A DNA stretch of 64,000 bases from Enterococcus hulanensis (GTDB lineage Bacteria > Bacillota > Bacilli > Lactobacillales > Enterococcaceae). Made by a program: the position numbers and the translations under genes. The stretch's first letter is position 1, and each line of letters opens with the position of its first letter. The DNA lies in contig NZ_BJED01000016.1 of assembly GCF_005405485.1 (NCBI RefSeq), positions 53,705 through 117,704 of the forward strand. Direction: 5' to 3'. Shown here piece after piece: positions 29,479 through 37,915 of this stretch. The notes under the pieces are model-generated. The model did not search any database and was not told where the DNA came from. It worked only from the letters and a program-made list of their open reading frames with translations.

Positions 29479-30170
29479 ATCAGCTTACGAATGACTTCCT
29501 CGATGTACATCAACAGGATCGTCCGCGTTTTTTCATGAGACTTCAACTGCTCGTCTTGGTGAGACTTGGTTAAGAAAATAATCTCACTGGCATCGAGGGA
29601 TAGGTCTGTGTTCAACTCCTCCATCACCAATAATGATTTGGCGTGGTGTTTTTTCGCTTCTTCGAACAAAGGATCGAAGTTGGCGAATTTGCCGGCAACA
29701 GAAAAGATCAGCAGCAGCGAATCTTCTGTTAACAGATCTGGGATCAGTGACGGCTGGCTGACGCGAATGACATTTTTGTTCAAGGTGAAATTCAGCTTGT
29801 ATTCAAAGTATTCCATGCAAAAGTTGGTTGGCCCGTAACCGAAAAGCAAAATCTTTTCGGATTGCTGGATCAGGTCGGCTAAATAATCGACGGCTAATTC
29901 ATCGAAATTTTCGATGAACTCTTTGATGCGGGCAAACTCGCTATTTAATTTTTTTTGCTTGATTAATTCTTTGCCGGTTAAAAAACGGGAATACTCCTTG
30001 TAGCCGGAGAAGCCCATCTTTTTGACCAGCTTGGAAACTTTGGAAGGCGAGACCTCCGTCAGCTTCGCGGCTTCGGTGATGGTCAAGTTTGGATTGACTT
30101 GGCTTTCCTCCATCAAACGGTTATGGATTTTTATTTCTAGATCGTTTAAACGATCCAATTGTATTTTCAT
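29457..30170 (-). CDS. MurR/RpiR-family transcriptional regulator
   Basis: A 237-residue regulator: an N-terminal HTH_6 domain (NLTITEAAKLTEVSPSKVSKLVKKMGFSGYKEYSRFL) and a C-terminal SIS domain (EKILLFGYGPTNFCMEYFEYKL onward) that binds a phosphosugar. AAGGAGG precedes ATG 30170. It is divergent from the flavoprotein/ETF operon and convergent with the ABC operon. A GGAAAATTTTCC palindrome lies in the divergent gap, so it most likely controls the 30387 operon and itself. Confidence 0.9.
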   Translation of the reverse strand: MKIQLDRLNDLEIKIHNRLMEESQVNPNLTITEAAKLTEVSPSKVSKLVKKMGFSGYKEYSRFLTGKELIKQKKLNSEFARIKEFIENFDELAVDYLADLIQQSEKILLFGYGPTNFCMEYFEYKLNFTLNKNVIRVSQPSLIPDLLTEDSLLLIFSVAGKFANFDPLFEEAKKHHAKSLLVMEELNTDLSLDASEIIFLTKSHQDEQLKSHEKTRTILLMYIEEVIRKLMKEAPRE

Positions 30171-30248
30171 AGGGCTGCCTCCTTATTCGCAGGGATTTAT
30201 CTTGAGTTCAGAATAGCATAGCTAGAATCTAAAAAGCAAACAATAAAT

Positions 30249-30260
30249 GGAAAATTTTCC
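30249..30260. promoter_or_regulatory. Palindrome, likely RpiR operator
   Basis: GGAAAATTTTCC is a perfect 12-base palindrome. Related half sites (TGGAAAAT near 30318, TAGAAAATTTAAT near 30288) lie nearby. It is in the gap between the RpiR gene and the operon it faces. Confidence 0.5.
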
Positions 30261-30332
30261 TAAAAGCAGACTAAAAATGAAATTAAATAGAAAATTTAAT
30301 CAAATTTTAATGTAAAATGGAAAATGACCCTT

Positions 30333-30360
30333 TATACTGAACTCAGGAAAAGCGCTTTCG
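30333..30360 (+). promoter_or_regulatory. -10 and downstream cre-like site of the flavoprotein/ETF operon
   Basis: TATACT (30333-30338) has a poor -35 (TGTAAA), suggesting activation or relief by a regulator. GGAAAAGCGCTTTCG (30346-30360) just downstream is a cre-like palindrome with the core AAAGCGCTTT and would act as a CcpA block. Confidence 0.55.
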
Positions 30361-30386
30361 AAAAAAAGATGAATGGAGCTAATTGA

Positions 30387-31874
30387 ATGAATTCTGAAAC
30401 ATTGGTGAAAGAAGCAATCATTAAGGACGTGAAAAAAATCGTCGCTGAAGAACAGGTAGTCACGGATCATACAACATTATATGATGCCGCCTCCGACCGC
30501 TATCGCAAGTATATGAAAGCTAAAGGGGTGCTGGACAATCCGCTGCCGACTGCAGTTGTTTATCCCAACAATGCAGAAGAAGTCAAAGAGTTGCTGATGT
30601 ATTGTAACGACAATGACATCAACGTTATTCCTAGAAGTGGTCAAACCGCAACTGAAGGCGGCTTGGAAAACTGGAAAGACTTAGCATTAGTAATCGACGG
30701 TTCGCGTATGAACAAGATTTTAAAAATAGATCCTTACAACATGCAGGCGACTGTTCAAGCAGGCGTTCCCTTGCAAGCGTTAGAAGATGAGCTGAGAAAG
30801 ATCGGCTATACGACGGGACATTCGCCGCAATCAAAACCGATCGCACAATATGGCGGTTTGGTGGCCACTCGTTCAATCGGACAATTCTCAACGTTATATG
30901 GCGGGATCGAAGACATGGTAGTCGGACTTGAATGTGTCTTCCCGAATGGTCACATCTCACGCATTAAAAATATTTCTCGTCGTGCCGGCGGACCAGATAT
31001 TCGCCATATCGTCATCGGAAATGAAGGAACACTTTGCTACATCACCGAAGTAACGGTGAAAATCTTTAAATATTATCCAGACAATAATAAATTCTTTGGC
31101 TATCTAGTGAACGATGTCGAAGATGGTGTGAAGGTTCTGCGTGAAGTGATGGTAAACGGCTATCGTCCATCGGTTGCCCGGACGTATTCGCCAGAAGATG
31201 CACGTCAGCATTTCTATCATTTCTACGAAGGAAAATGCGTCCTGATCTTCATGGCAGAAGGACCAGAAGGCATCGTTGAAGCGACCGGCAAAGGAATCGA
31301 AGAAGCGGTCGAAAAATTCAAAGACGGTATTGTGAAGCAAGTGGATTCTCAGTTGATCGAAAACTGGTTCAACCAATTGAACTGGACTCAACAAACGATC
31401 GACGATGAAATCCAAGGCATGATCGATAATGACAAGCATGATGGCTATACGACAGAGGTCTCAGCCGATTGGGAAACCATCACGAAAATCTATAACAACG
31501 TCATCAACCGGATTCGCAACGAGTTTCCGCGGGCAGATGATTTAACGATGCTAGGCGGACATTCTTCTCATAGCTACTTGAACGGAACTAATATGTACTT
31601 CGTTTACAACTATGACATCAACTGCGAACCAGAAGATGAAATGAAGATTTATCATCATCCGATCCAAGCGATCATCGTAGAAGAAACACTGAAATTAGGC
31701 GGCTCAATGTGTCACCATCACGGTATCGGCAAATATCGGAATGAATGGACCAAAGAAGAGCACCAATCTGCGTACTATATGCTGGAAAGCTTGAAGGAAG
31801 TCTTCGATCCGAAGGGTGTCATGAGCTTTGGTAATATCTACCCAGTTCAAGAAGGCTTGAAGTATCAAAAATAA
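30387..31874 (+). CDS. FAD-binding oxidoreductase, VAO/GlcD/AGPS-like
   Basis: A 495-residue flavoprotein. The N-terminal PCMH FAD domain has VIPRSGQTATEGGL and GNEGTLCYITEVTVKI; the C-terminal FAD-oxidase_C domain has GGSMCHHHGIGKYRNEW, a motif shared with alkylglycerone-phosphate synthase and D-lactate or glycolate dehydrogenases. It is followed by both ETF subunits, so its electrons most likely pass to ETF, as in the lactate dehydrogenase-EtfAB complexes of anaerobes. The substrate is probably a hydroxy acid or polyol-derived phosphate of this pathway. A short GGAG precedes the ATG. Confidence 0.9.
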   Translation: MNSETLVKEAIIKDVKKIVAEEQVVTDHTTLYDAASDRYRKYMKAKGVLDNPLPTAVVYPNNAEEVKELLMYCNDNDINVIPRSGQTATEGGLENWKDLALVIDGSRMNKILKIDPYNMQATVQAGVPLQALEDELRKIGYTTGHSPQSKPIAQYGGLVATRSIGQFSTLYGGIEDMVVGLECVFPNGHISRIKNISRRAGGPDIRHIVIGNEGTLCYITEVTVKIFKYYPDNNKFFGYLVNDVEDGVKVLREVMVNGYRPSVARTYSPEDARQHFYHFYEGKCVLIFMAEGPEGIVEATGKGIEEAVEKFKDGIVKQVDSQLIENWFNQLNWTQQTIDDEIQGMIDNDKHDGYTTEVSADWETITKIYNNVINRIRNEFPRADDLTMLGGHSSHSYLNGTNMYFVYNYDINCEPEDEMKIYHHPIQAIIVEETLKLGGSMCHHHGIGKYRNEWTKEEHQSAYYMLESLKEVFDPKGVMSFGNIYPVQEGLKYQK

Positions 31875-31939
31875 ATCGACGATTCATTCGAGGGCGAAAT
31901 TTCGCCCTTGAATGAAATGAAGTGATAGGAAGGGCAAGT

Positions 31940-32728
31940 ATGAAAATCATTTGTTTAGTCAAATACGTTCCAGACACGGAAAAATTTGAATACGATTACG
32001 AAACAGACAAGATCAATCGCGACGCTTCACGTCTGATTCTAAATCCAGATGATAAGAATGCCGTGGCTTTTGCCATGATGCAAAAAAAGCAGGACCCTTC
32101 TGTTTATGTGGAAGTCGTGACGATGGGCCCGCTGAAGCTGGAAGAGCCGATGAAGGACTTTGTTCGGCTGGGAGCGGATCATGCGACATTGATCAGCGAT
32201 CGACATTTTGCCGGCAGCGATTCACTGGTGACCAGTCGGATCATTTCTCGCTATCTTGCCTCGAAGGAATATGATTTATTGCTCACCGGTACACATACGC
32301 TAGATGGCGGAACAGGTCATGTGGGTCCGCAGATCGCGGAAACGATGGGGATCAATCAGTTTTCAAATATCGTTGCAATCAAAGAAGCGACTCCTGCCTA
32401 TTCGATCGTTGAAGCGCTGCAAGAGGAAAGAACATATCGCTTGAAGATCGAAAACCCCAGCGTGTTGAGCGTCACCCATCAAATGAATTTGCGCTTAGGG
32501 TTTGTTAGATATGAGAACATCGGGAGAAATGTGGATGACCAATTTGCGCTGGTAACGAATGAGGACCTGCAGTTAACAGCCGAACAAATTGGCGGCAAGG
32601 GTTCACCTACCAAGGTGAGAAAAAATGTAGTCGTAAAAAGAGAACAGGTGGAACACAAAGTGGTGAAGGTCGACGACGAAGGCATCGATGAAGTGATTCA
32701 TTTTCTAAAAGAAAAGGGGTACTTATAA
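31940..32728 (+). CDS. etfB: Electron transfer flavoprotein, beta subunit
   Basis: A 262-residue ETF beta subunit: KIICLVKYVPDTEKFEYD, NPDDKNAVAFAM, LLTGTHTLDGGTGHVGPQIAE and the C-terminal LSVTHQMN segment of the ETF domain. ATG 31940 follows GGAAGGG; a GTG further up has no site. Together with the alpha subunit it accepts electrons from the flavoprotein upstream. The bifurcating-type beta subunit binds a second FAD; whether this one does cannot be told by eye. ETF genes are unusual in lactic acid bacteria. Confidence 0.92.
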   Translation: MKIICLVKYVPDTEKFEYDYETDKINRDASRLILNPDDKNAVAFAMMQKKQDPSVYVEVVTMGPLKLEEPMKDFVRLGADHATLISDRHFAGSDSLVTSRIISRYLASKEYDLLLTGTHTLDGGTGHVGPQIAETMGINQFSNIVAIKEATPAYSIVEALQEERTYRLKIENPSVLSVTHQMNLRLGFVRYENIGRNVDDQFALVTNEDLQLTAEQIGGKGSPTKVRKNVVVKREQVEHKVVKVDDEGIDEVIHFLKEKGYL

Positions 32729-33654
32729 TGTTTAAAGGACTCATTCTGATAGATAACGATCAGATCGATTATTCATTGGATTTGGTCGAGGTAGTCAATC
32801 GTTTGGCTGGTGAAGAAGAAACCTGCGTTTATGGTTTAGGGATCAACTTGCCTGAAGAAGTTAAAGGGCTTGATGCAGTGATTAATGTTGAGACGCCAAC
32901 GCTCCAACTAAAGGACAGTCGGGTAGTAACGGATATCATTGAGCAGGTTCATAGGAAGTATCAGTTTGACAGCATCATCATTTTAGCAACGGAATTTGGG
33001 CGAATGGTGGCGCCGCGCTTGGCGATGCGGCTTGAGGTAGGATTAGTGGCTGATATTACCGATATCCATGTCGACAAACGCGGAAAAAAACTGGTGCGGC
33101 CGGCTTTTTCAGGCAATATTATGGCAAGTATCGTGTGCGAATCGTCTCCCATCATGGCAAGTGTCCATCCCAATGTCTTTCATGCGAAGGACTTGACCAA
33201 GGAACCATCAATCATCGATTTTATTCCTGCAGAATTGAAAGCGTCATCAATCGAAGTGTTAGCGGTCGTGGAAAGTGAACAAAGCGGCATCGATATTCGT
33301 GAAGCAGACGTGATTGTTTCGGCCGGGGGCGGCTATACGCAGCCGATCGATCAATTGCAGGATTTGGCAGATGAGCTGAAGGGCGTCGTGGCGGTATCAA
33401 AACAGCTGGTCGATCGCAAGAAGGCGCCGCGAGAGATCCAAGTGGGGCAATCGGGCAAGACAGTCAGCCCCGATCTTTATCTGGCGCTGGGAATTTATGG
33501 CTCGACGCAGCATATCGAAGGATTAAAGAATGTCAAAGAGATTATTTCGGTGAACACGGATCTTGGTGCGCCGATGAATTATTTAGCTAGTATTGTCGTA
33601 CATGGCGATGCAGCGGAATTCGCAAGGAAACTCAGCAGCAAACTTAAGGGATAA
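32728..33654 (+). CDS. etfA: Electron transfer flavoprotein, alpha subunit
   Basis: A 308-residue ETF alpha subunit. The C-terminal FAD domain has GGGYTQPIDQLQDLADELKGVVAVSKQLVD, VGQSGKTVSPDLYLALGIYGSTQHIEGL and VNTDLGAPMNYLAS. The last segment departs from the usual NKDPxAPIF..AD, so FAD contacts may differ. It overlaps etfB by one base (TAATG), which supports tight co-translation of the heterodimer. No ETF:quinone oxidoreductase is present in the window. Confidence 0.92.
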   Translation: MFKGLILIDNDQIDYSLDLVEVVNRLAGEEETCVYGLGINLPEEVKGLDAVINVETPTLQLKDSRVVTDIIEQVHRKYQFDSIIILATEFGRMVAPRLAMRLEVGLVADITDIHVDKRGKKLVRPAFSGNIMASIVCESSPIMASVHPNVFHAKDLTKEPSIIDFIPAELKASSIEVLAVVESEQSGIDIREADVIVSAGGGYTQPIDQLQDLADELKGVVAVSKQLVDRKKAPREIQVGQSGKTVSPDLYLALGIYGSTQHIEGLKNVKEIISVNTDLGAPMNYLASIVVHGDAAEFARKLSSKLKG

Positions 33655-33701
33655 CCCCCAAGCGGGTGAAAAACAAAAATAAAGGAAAAGAAGGTAGAAA
33701 A

Positions 33702-34478
33702 ATGGAAATCAAAGACTTTAAAATGGATATGTTTCACATCAAAGGGAAAAACGCGATCGTAACAGGCGGGAATACGGGATTAGGACAAGCATTCTCATTG
33801 GCATTAGCAGAAGCAGGCGCGAACATCTTTATGCCGTCGATCATGCCTGACGATCCAGAATTCAACGCGGTGTTAGCAGAACGCGGAGCAAAAACAGCCT
33901 ACATGGAAGCAGACATTACTAAAGACGGCGTGTGCCAAGAAGTAGTTGAAAAATGTGTCGCTGAATTTGGCTCAGTTGATATTTTAGTGAACTGCGCGGG
34001 CATTTGTCCATGTGACGATGTCGTAAGCTACGGTCGCGACAAATGGGACCCAACCATCAATATCAATCTAACTGCAGCCTTTGATATGAGTCATGAAGCC
34101 GCTAAAGTAATGATTCCTCAAAAGAGCGGAAAAATCATCAACATCTGTTCTATGTTCTCTTTCTTGGGTGGACAATGGGCACCGGCTTATGCAGCGTCTA
34201 AACACGGCTTGGCTGGTTTAACCAAAGCTTATTGTGACGAATTAGCGCAATACAATATCCAAGTAAACGGGATCGCACCGGGCTACTTCAAAACACATGC
34301 GGCCAAAGCATCCATCGAAGACCCAGAACGCAGCAAGTGGATCGTGGATCATACACCAGAAGGACGTTGGGGCGATGTTGCTGACTTGATGGGCGCAACA
34401 GCTTTCTTAGCATCAGAAGCTTCGCATTTTGTTAATGGACATATCTTGGCAGTCGATGGTGGGTTCTTAGTACGATAG
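33702..34478 (+). CDS. SDR oxidoreductase 2 (KduD-like)
   Basis: A 258-residue classical SDR paralogous to SDR 1: same opening MEIKDFKMDMFHIKGKNAIV, NAD(P) loop TGGNTGLGQAF, Ser in NICSMFSF and an intact YAASK catalytic pair (PAYAASKHG). The form is that of gluconate 5-dehydrogenase and 2-deoxy-gluconate or KduD dehydrogenases, so it oxidises or reduces a sugar acid or polyol hydroxyl. ATG 33702 has AAGGTAG upstream; the 12 codons before it are not supported. It is co-transcribed with ETF and the kinase. Confidence 0.92.
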   Translation: MEIKDFKMDMFHIKGKNAIVTGGNTGLGQAFSLALAEAGANIFMPSIMPDDPEFNAVLAERGAKTAYMEADITKDGVCQEVVEKCVAEFGSVDILVNCAGICPCDDVVSYGRDKWDPTININLTAAFDMSHEAAKVMIPQKSGKIINICSMFSFLGGQWAPAYAASKHGLAGLTKAYCDELAQYNIQVNGIAPGYFKTHAAKASIEDPERSKWIVDHTPEGRWGDVADLMGATAFLASEASHFVNGHILAVDGGFLVR

Positions 34479-34517
34479 TCCACCTATATTATAGAAGAAA
34501 AAAATCAAGGAGAGACT

Positions 34518-35963
34518 ATGGAGAAAAAATATATTGTTGGTATTGACGGCGGAAGCCAAAGTACCAAGATCGTCATTTTTGATTTAGAAGGAAATATCGT
34601 GGGCGAAGGCAAAGAAGCGCTGCGTCCGATGCACCTGGGAGAAGATGTCGTAGTTGAACATCCAGGCGATGATTTGTGGGATGCGTTATGCTCCGCCGCA
34701 AGTAAAGCGATGGATGAATTCGGAGAACGGAAGGAAAATATCGTAGGGATCGGGCTAGGCTTTATCCGCTGCTGCCGCGTTTTATTGAAAAAAGACGGCA
34801 AGCTGGCACAGCCAGTCATCAGCTGGATGGATAAACGTACGTCAACGCCTTATGTCCACGACAACCCAGATGTGCAATACGTGACATCCACCAGCGGTTA
34901 TATCACGCATCGCTTAACGGGTGAATTCAAGGATAATATCGGCAATAACTTTGGACAATGGCCGGTGGATTATGATACGTGGGACTGGTCAACCAATGAA
35001 GAAGTATTGAAGCAATATAATTTACCAGAAGATATGCTGTTTGAAGCGGTCAAACCCGGAGACAGGCTGGGAACGATCACCAAGGAAGCCAGCGAAAAGA
35101 CGGGATTACCTGAAGGTCTGCCAGTATTTGCCACAACTAGTGATAAAGCGGTTGAAGCGCTGGGGGCTGGATTGATCCAAGATACGAGTGCTGTGGTTTC
35201 TTTAGGTACTTATATTTGCAGCATGATGATGGGTAAGCAGATGCCACCTAGCGATGCGGTGAATTATTGGGGCATCCTGTCCTCTATGCCTGGTCGTTAT
35301 ATTTATGAAGGCTATGGTATTCGTCGCGGAATGTGGACTGTTTCTTGGTTCAAAGATTTGTTAGGCGAAAAAATCAGTATTCGCTCCAACTATCAAGGCA
35401 TCAGTGAAGAGGAATATCTAAATGAGCAAGCCGCAAATATTCCAGCTGGAAGTGACGGCTTGATGACAAAATTAGACTGGTTAGCGAATCCTTGGGAACC
35501 ATTCAAACGAGGAGTCATGATCGGCTTCAATGCCCATCACGATTATCGCTATCTGTACCGTTCTATTTTGGAAGGCATCGCTTATACGATTAAGAACAAT
35601 GTCACCAATATGACGGATGAAATGGGTCATCCGATCGATGAAGTGATCGTTACCGGCGGCGGGTCAAACAGCGACTTGCTGATGCAGATATTTGCGGATG
35701 TCTTCAATCTGCCGGTCAAACGAAATGTCGTAAACGGCAGTGCCAGCGTCGGAGCTGCGATCAACGCAGCGGTTGGCTTAGGCATTTATGGAAGTTACGA
35801 AGAAGCTGTTGAAAAAATGGTCAAGGTGAAGGATGTCTTCACGCCAAAACCAGAAAACGTAGCGATCTATAAACAGTTAAATGAAGAAGTGTATCAAGGC
35901 TTAACGGATTATACAGATGAAGTGTTGAAGAAGACACATAATGTGCTGCATCCAGAAGGCTAA
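34518..35963 (+). CDS. FGGY-family carbohydrate kinase
   Basis: A 481-residue kinase of the xylulokinase/gluconokinase/glycerol kinase superfamily: phosphate loop GIDGGSQSTKIVIFD at the start, WMDKRT, the second ATPase loop VVSLGTYICS and TGGGSNSDLLMQIFADV near residue 380. It would phosphorylate the keto-sugar or polyol formed by the SDR, giving the phosphate ester that the GlpP- and RpiR-type regulators could sense. AAGGAGAG precedes the ATG. It is the last gene of the operon. The substrate is unknown. Confidence 0.92.
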   Translation: MEKKYIVGIDGGSQSTKIVIFDLEGNIVGEGKEALRPMHLGEDVVVEHPGDDLWDALCSAASKAMDEFGERKENIVGIGLGFIRCCRVLLKKDGKLAQPVISWMDKRTSTPYVHDNPDVQYVTSTSGYITHRLTGEFKDNIGNNFGQWPVDYDTWDWSTNEEVLKQYNLPEDMLFEAVKPGDRLGTITKEASEKTGLPEGLPVFATTSDKAVEALGAGLIQDTSAVVSLGTYICSMMMGKQMPPSDAVNYWGILSSMPGRYIYEGYGIRRGMWTVSWFKDLLGEKISIRSNYQGISEEEYLNEQAANIPAGSDGLMTKLDWLANPWEPFKRGVMIGFNAHHDYRYLYRSILEGIAYTIKNNVTNMTDEMGHPIDEVIVTGGGSNSDLLMQIFADVFNLPVKRNVVNGSASVGAAINAAVGLGIYGSYEEAVEKMVKVKDVFTPKPENVAIYKQLNEEVYQGLTDYTDEVLKKTHNVLHPEG

Positions 35964-35976
35964 TATAATAGAAGGA

Positions 35977-36010
35977 AGCAGCTCCGGAAAATAGCGGAGC
36001 TGCTTTTTTG
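35977..36010 (+). terminator. Terminator of the flavoprotein/ETF/kinase operon
   Basis: AGCAGCTCCG/CGGAGCTGCT stem, eight-base loop and six T residues. Confidence 0.92.
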
Positions 36011-36135
36011 GCGTTTGATTATGATAGACTTTTCTGTTGTTAGACATCATTAATTTATAGTTAAGAAACTTGATCAATACGGCTTTGCGATGAGTATTTT
36101 ATCTATACTTATTCTATCTGGTTGGAGGTAAGTAA

Positions 36136-37719
36136 ATGAAAAAGAAATTGCTCACAGGAGCTTTTTGGTTATCTATGTCTAACATTATTTGCAAGGTTCT
36201 AGGAATTGTCTATCTGATTCCTTGGCTGATATTTATGGGGAATACTCGTGATCAGCAAACTGCGCAAGCTCTTTATAACGTCGCGTATCTTCCTTACGCT
36301 TTGTTTTTATCGCTAGGTACAGCGGGTTTTCCTAGCGGCATTGCGAAAAAAATTGCTGAGTTAAATGCTAAAGGGAATACAGATCGGATAAGAGAATTAT
36401 TTCAAAGTGGTTTGGCTGTTATGGAAATGATAGGTATTCTCTCTGCTTTATTGATGTTTATTTTTGCGCCAGTATTGAGCAGCATCAGTCCGATAGTTAA
36501 TCATGCGGCCGGTACAACAGCAATACGAAGCTTATGCTTTTCATTGCTGATCATACCTATGTTAAGTGCGATAAGAGGATATTTCCAAGGGTTAAGTTTG
36601 AGTGTTCCGTTTGGGATTTCTCAAGTTATCGAGCAATTGGTTCGAGTGATTGTAATTCTGATGGGAACCTATTTGGTCCGAGTTCATTTTAACGGGAGTA
36701 TTCTATCAGCGGTTGTACTGAGCACATTTGCGTCAAGTGTAGGCGGAATATTCGCTATTGCTTATCTGCTTTGGGCTGGGAAGAAGAAGGATATGTTTCG
36801 TCTTAAGTATTTCACTTTTTCACCAATAAAATCTTTAAAAAAATCGAAAAAACTTGCCGTTGATATAATTAAGGAATCTTTGCCATTTGTTTATGTAGGA
36901 TCAGCCATCTCCATTTTACAGCTGATTGATCAGGTTTCATTGAGACCATTATTCTCTTTACTTTTTCCACAGATTAGTTTAGGTGAGTTACAAACACTTT
37001 ATACACTGGCTTCTACAAATCCGAATAAATTAGCACCGATACTTTTAGCTATTATCAGTTCGATCACTATTTCCTCTTTGCCCCTGTTGAGTATGATTAA
37101 GGCGAAATTTGATTTGCTGACCAGTGTCTCGGATATCCTTCGTTTAACGATTACTTTTTTAGTACCTTCAACAATAGGGATGGTACTGCTATGTGTGCCT
37201 TTAAATACACTATTCTTTGGTTTTGATTTTGCAGGAAGCCTGTATTTAGCAGTGACGATCATTAGTACATCATTCTTGGGTATTTTTACAGTATTACTTG
37301 CCGTTTTACAGGCGTTGAGTTTTCATAAGAAGGCGATCCATTTCACTTCACAGATAATTCTATTAAAATTGCTGCTTCAAATCCCCTGTATTTATCTGTT
37401 CAAAGGTTTTGGCTTGGCCATTGCGACAACGCTTAGTACCGTATTTGCAACAATAATTGCTTATCGATTTATAGTTAAGCAGCTAGATATTCATCCAATA
37501 AGCTATAATCGTAACTACTACTTAAAATTATTTCAGTCTACATTAGTGATGATTCTTATCAGTTTATTAGCTTTCAATTTCTTATCTAACATGATTAATT
37601 TCGAAAATAGATTTCAATCAATTATTCTGATTGCTGTAATTGGCTGTGTTGGTGCGCTAGCCTTTATCGCGATGTTGTTTGGGAGGAAGCTGAGGGCAAA
37701 GATTAGAGCTCTTCTTTAA
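36136..37719 (+). CDS. Polysaccharide or lipid-linked oligosaccharide flippase (MVF/SpoVB-type)
   Basis: A 527-residue integral membrane protein of the MOP flippase superfamily with about fourteen helices. It opens GAFWLSMSNIICKVLGIVYLIPW, and PFGISQVIEQLVRVIVI with the AILQALSFHKKAIHF-like loop (LLAVLQALSFHKKA) are typical of SpoVB/YtgP-type exporters of wall or capsule precursors. TTGGAGGT precedes the ATG. It is a single gene and no glycosyltransferases are adjacent, so a general wall role is as likely as a capsule role. Confidence 0.88.
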   Translation: MKKKLLTGAFWLSMSNIICKVLGIVYLIPWLIFMGNTRDQQTAQALYNVAYLPYALFLSLGTAGFPSGIAKKIAELNAKGNTDRIRELFQSGLAVMEMIGILSALLMFIFAPVLSSISPIVNHAAGTTAIRSLCFSLLIIPMLSAIRGYFQGLSLSVPFGISQVIEQLVRVIVILMGTYLVRVHFNGSILSAVVLSTFASSVGGIFAIAYLLWAGKKKDMFRLKYFTFSPIKSLKKSKKLAVDIIKESLPFVYVGSAISILQLIDQVSLRPLFSLLFPQISLGELQTLYTLASTNPNKLAPILLAIISSITISSLPLLSMIKAKFDLLTSVSDILRLTITFLVPSTIGMVLLCVPLNTLFFGFDFAGSLYLAVTIISTSFLGIFTVLLAVLQALSFHKKAIHFTSQIILLKLLLQIPCIYLFKGFGLAIATTLSTVFATIIAYRFIVKQLDIHPISYNRNYYLKLFQSTLVMILISLLAFNFLSNMINFENRFQSIILIAVIGCVGALAFIAMLFGRKLRAKIRALL

Positions 37720-37773
37720 AAGAGAGTGATTAGCAGAATAGCAACTTCTTTATAGGTCATTTCTAAATTCTCT

Positions 37774-37826
37774 GGCTCCATAAACTTGCTTATTTTTTGA
37801 AAAGCGAGTTTGTGGAGCCTTTCTTA
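37774..37826 (+). terminator. Terminator of the flippase gene
   Basis: GGCTCCA and AAACT-GC arms pair with GC-AGTTT and TGGAGCC, with a T-rich tail. The stem is interrupted by single mismatches. Confidence 0.75.
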
Positions 37827-37915
37827 GAATCTTTTTCAAATTATAGCGATTTGTTAGTGTCTCGCGAGTTCAACCCTGCTATAATAGAAAAAATATTTAA
37901 AAAGGGGAGAAGGCA

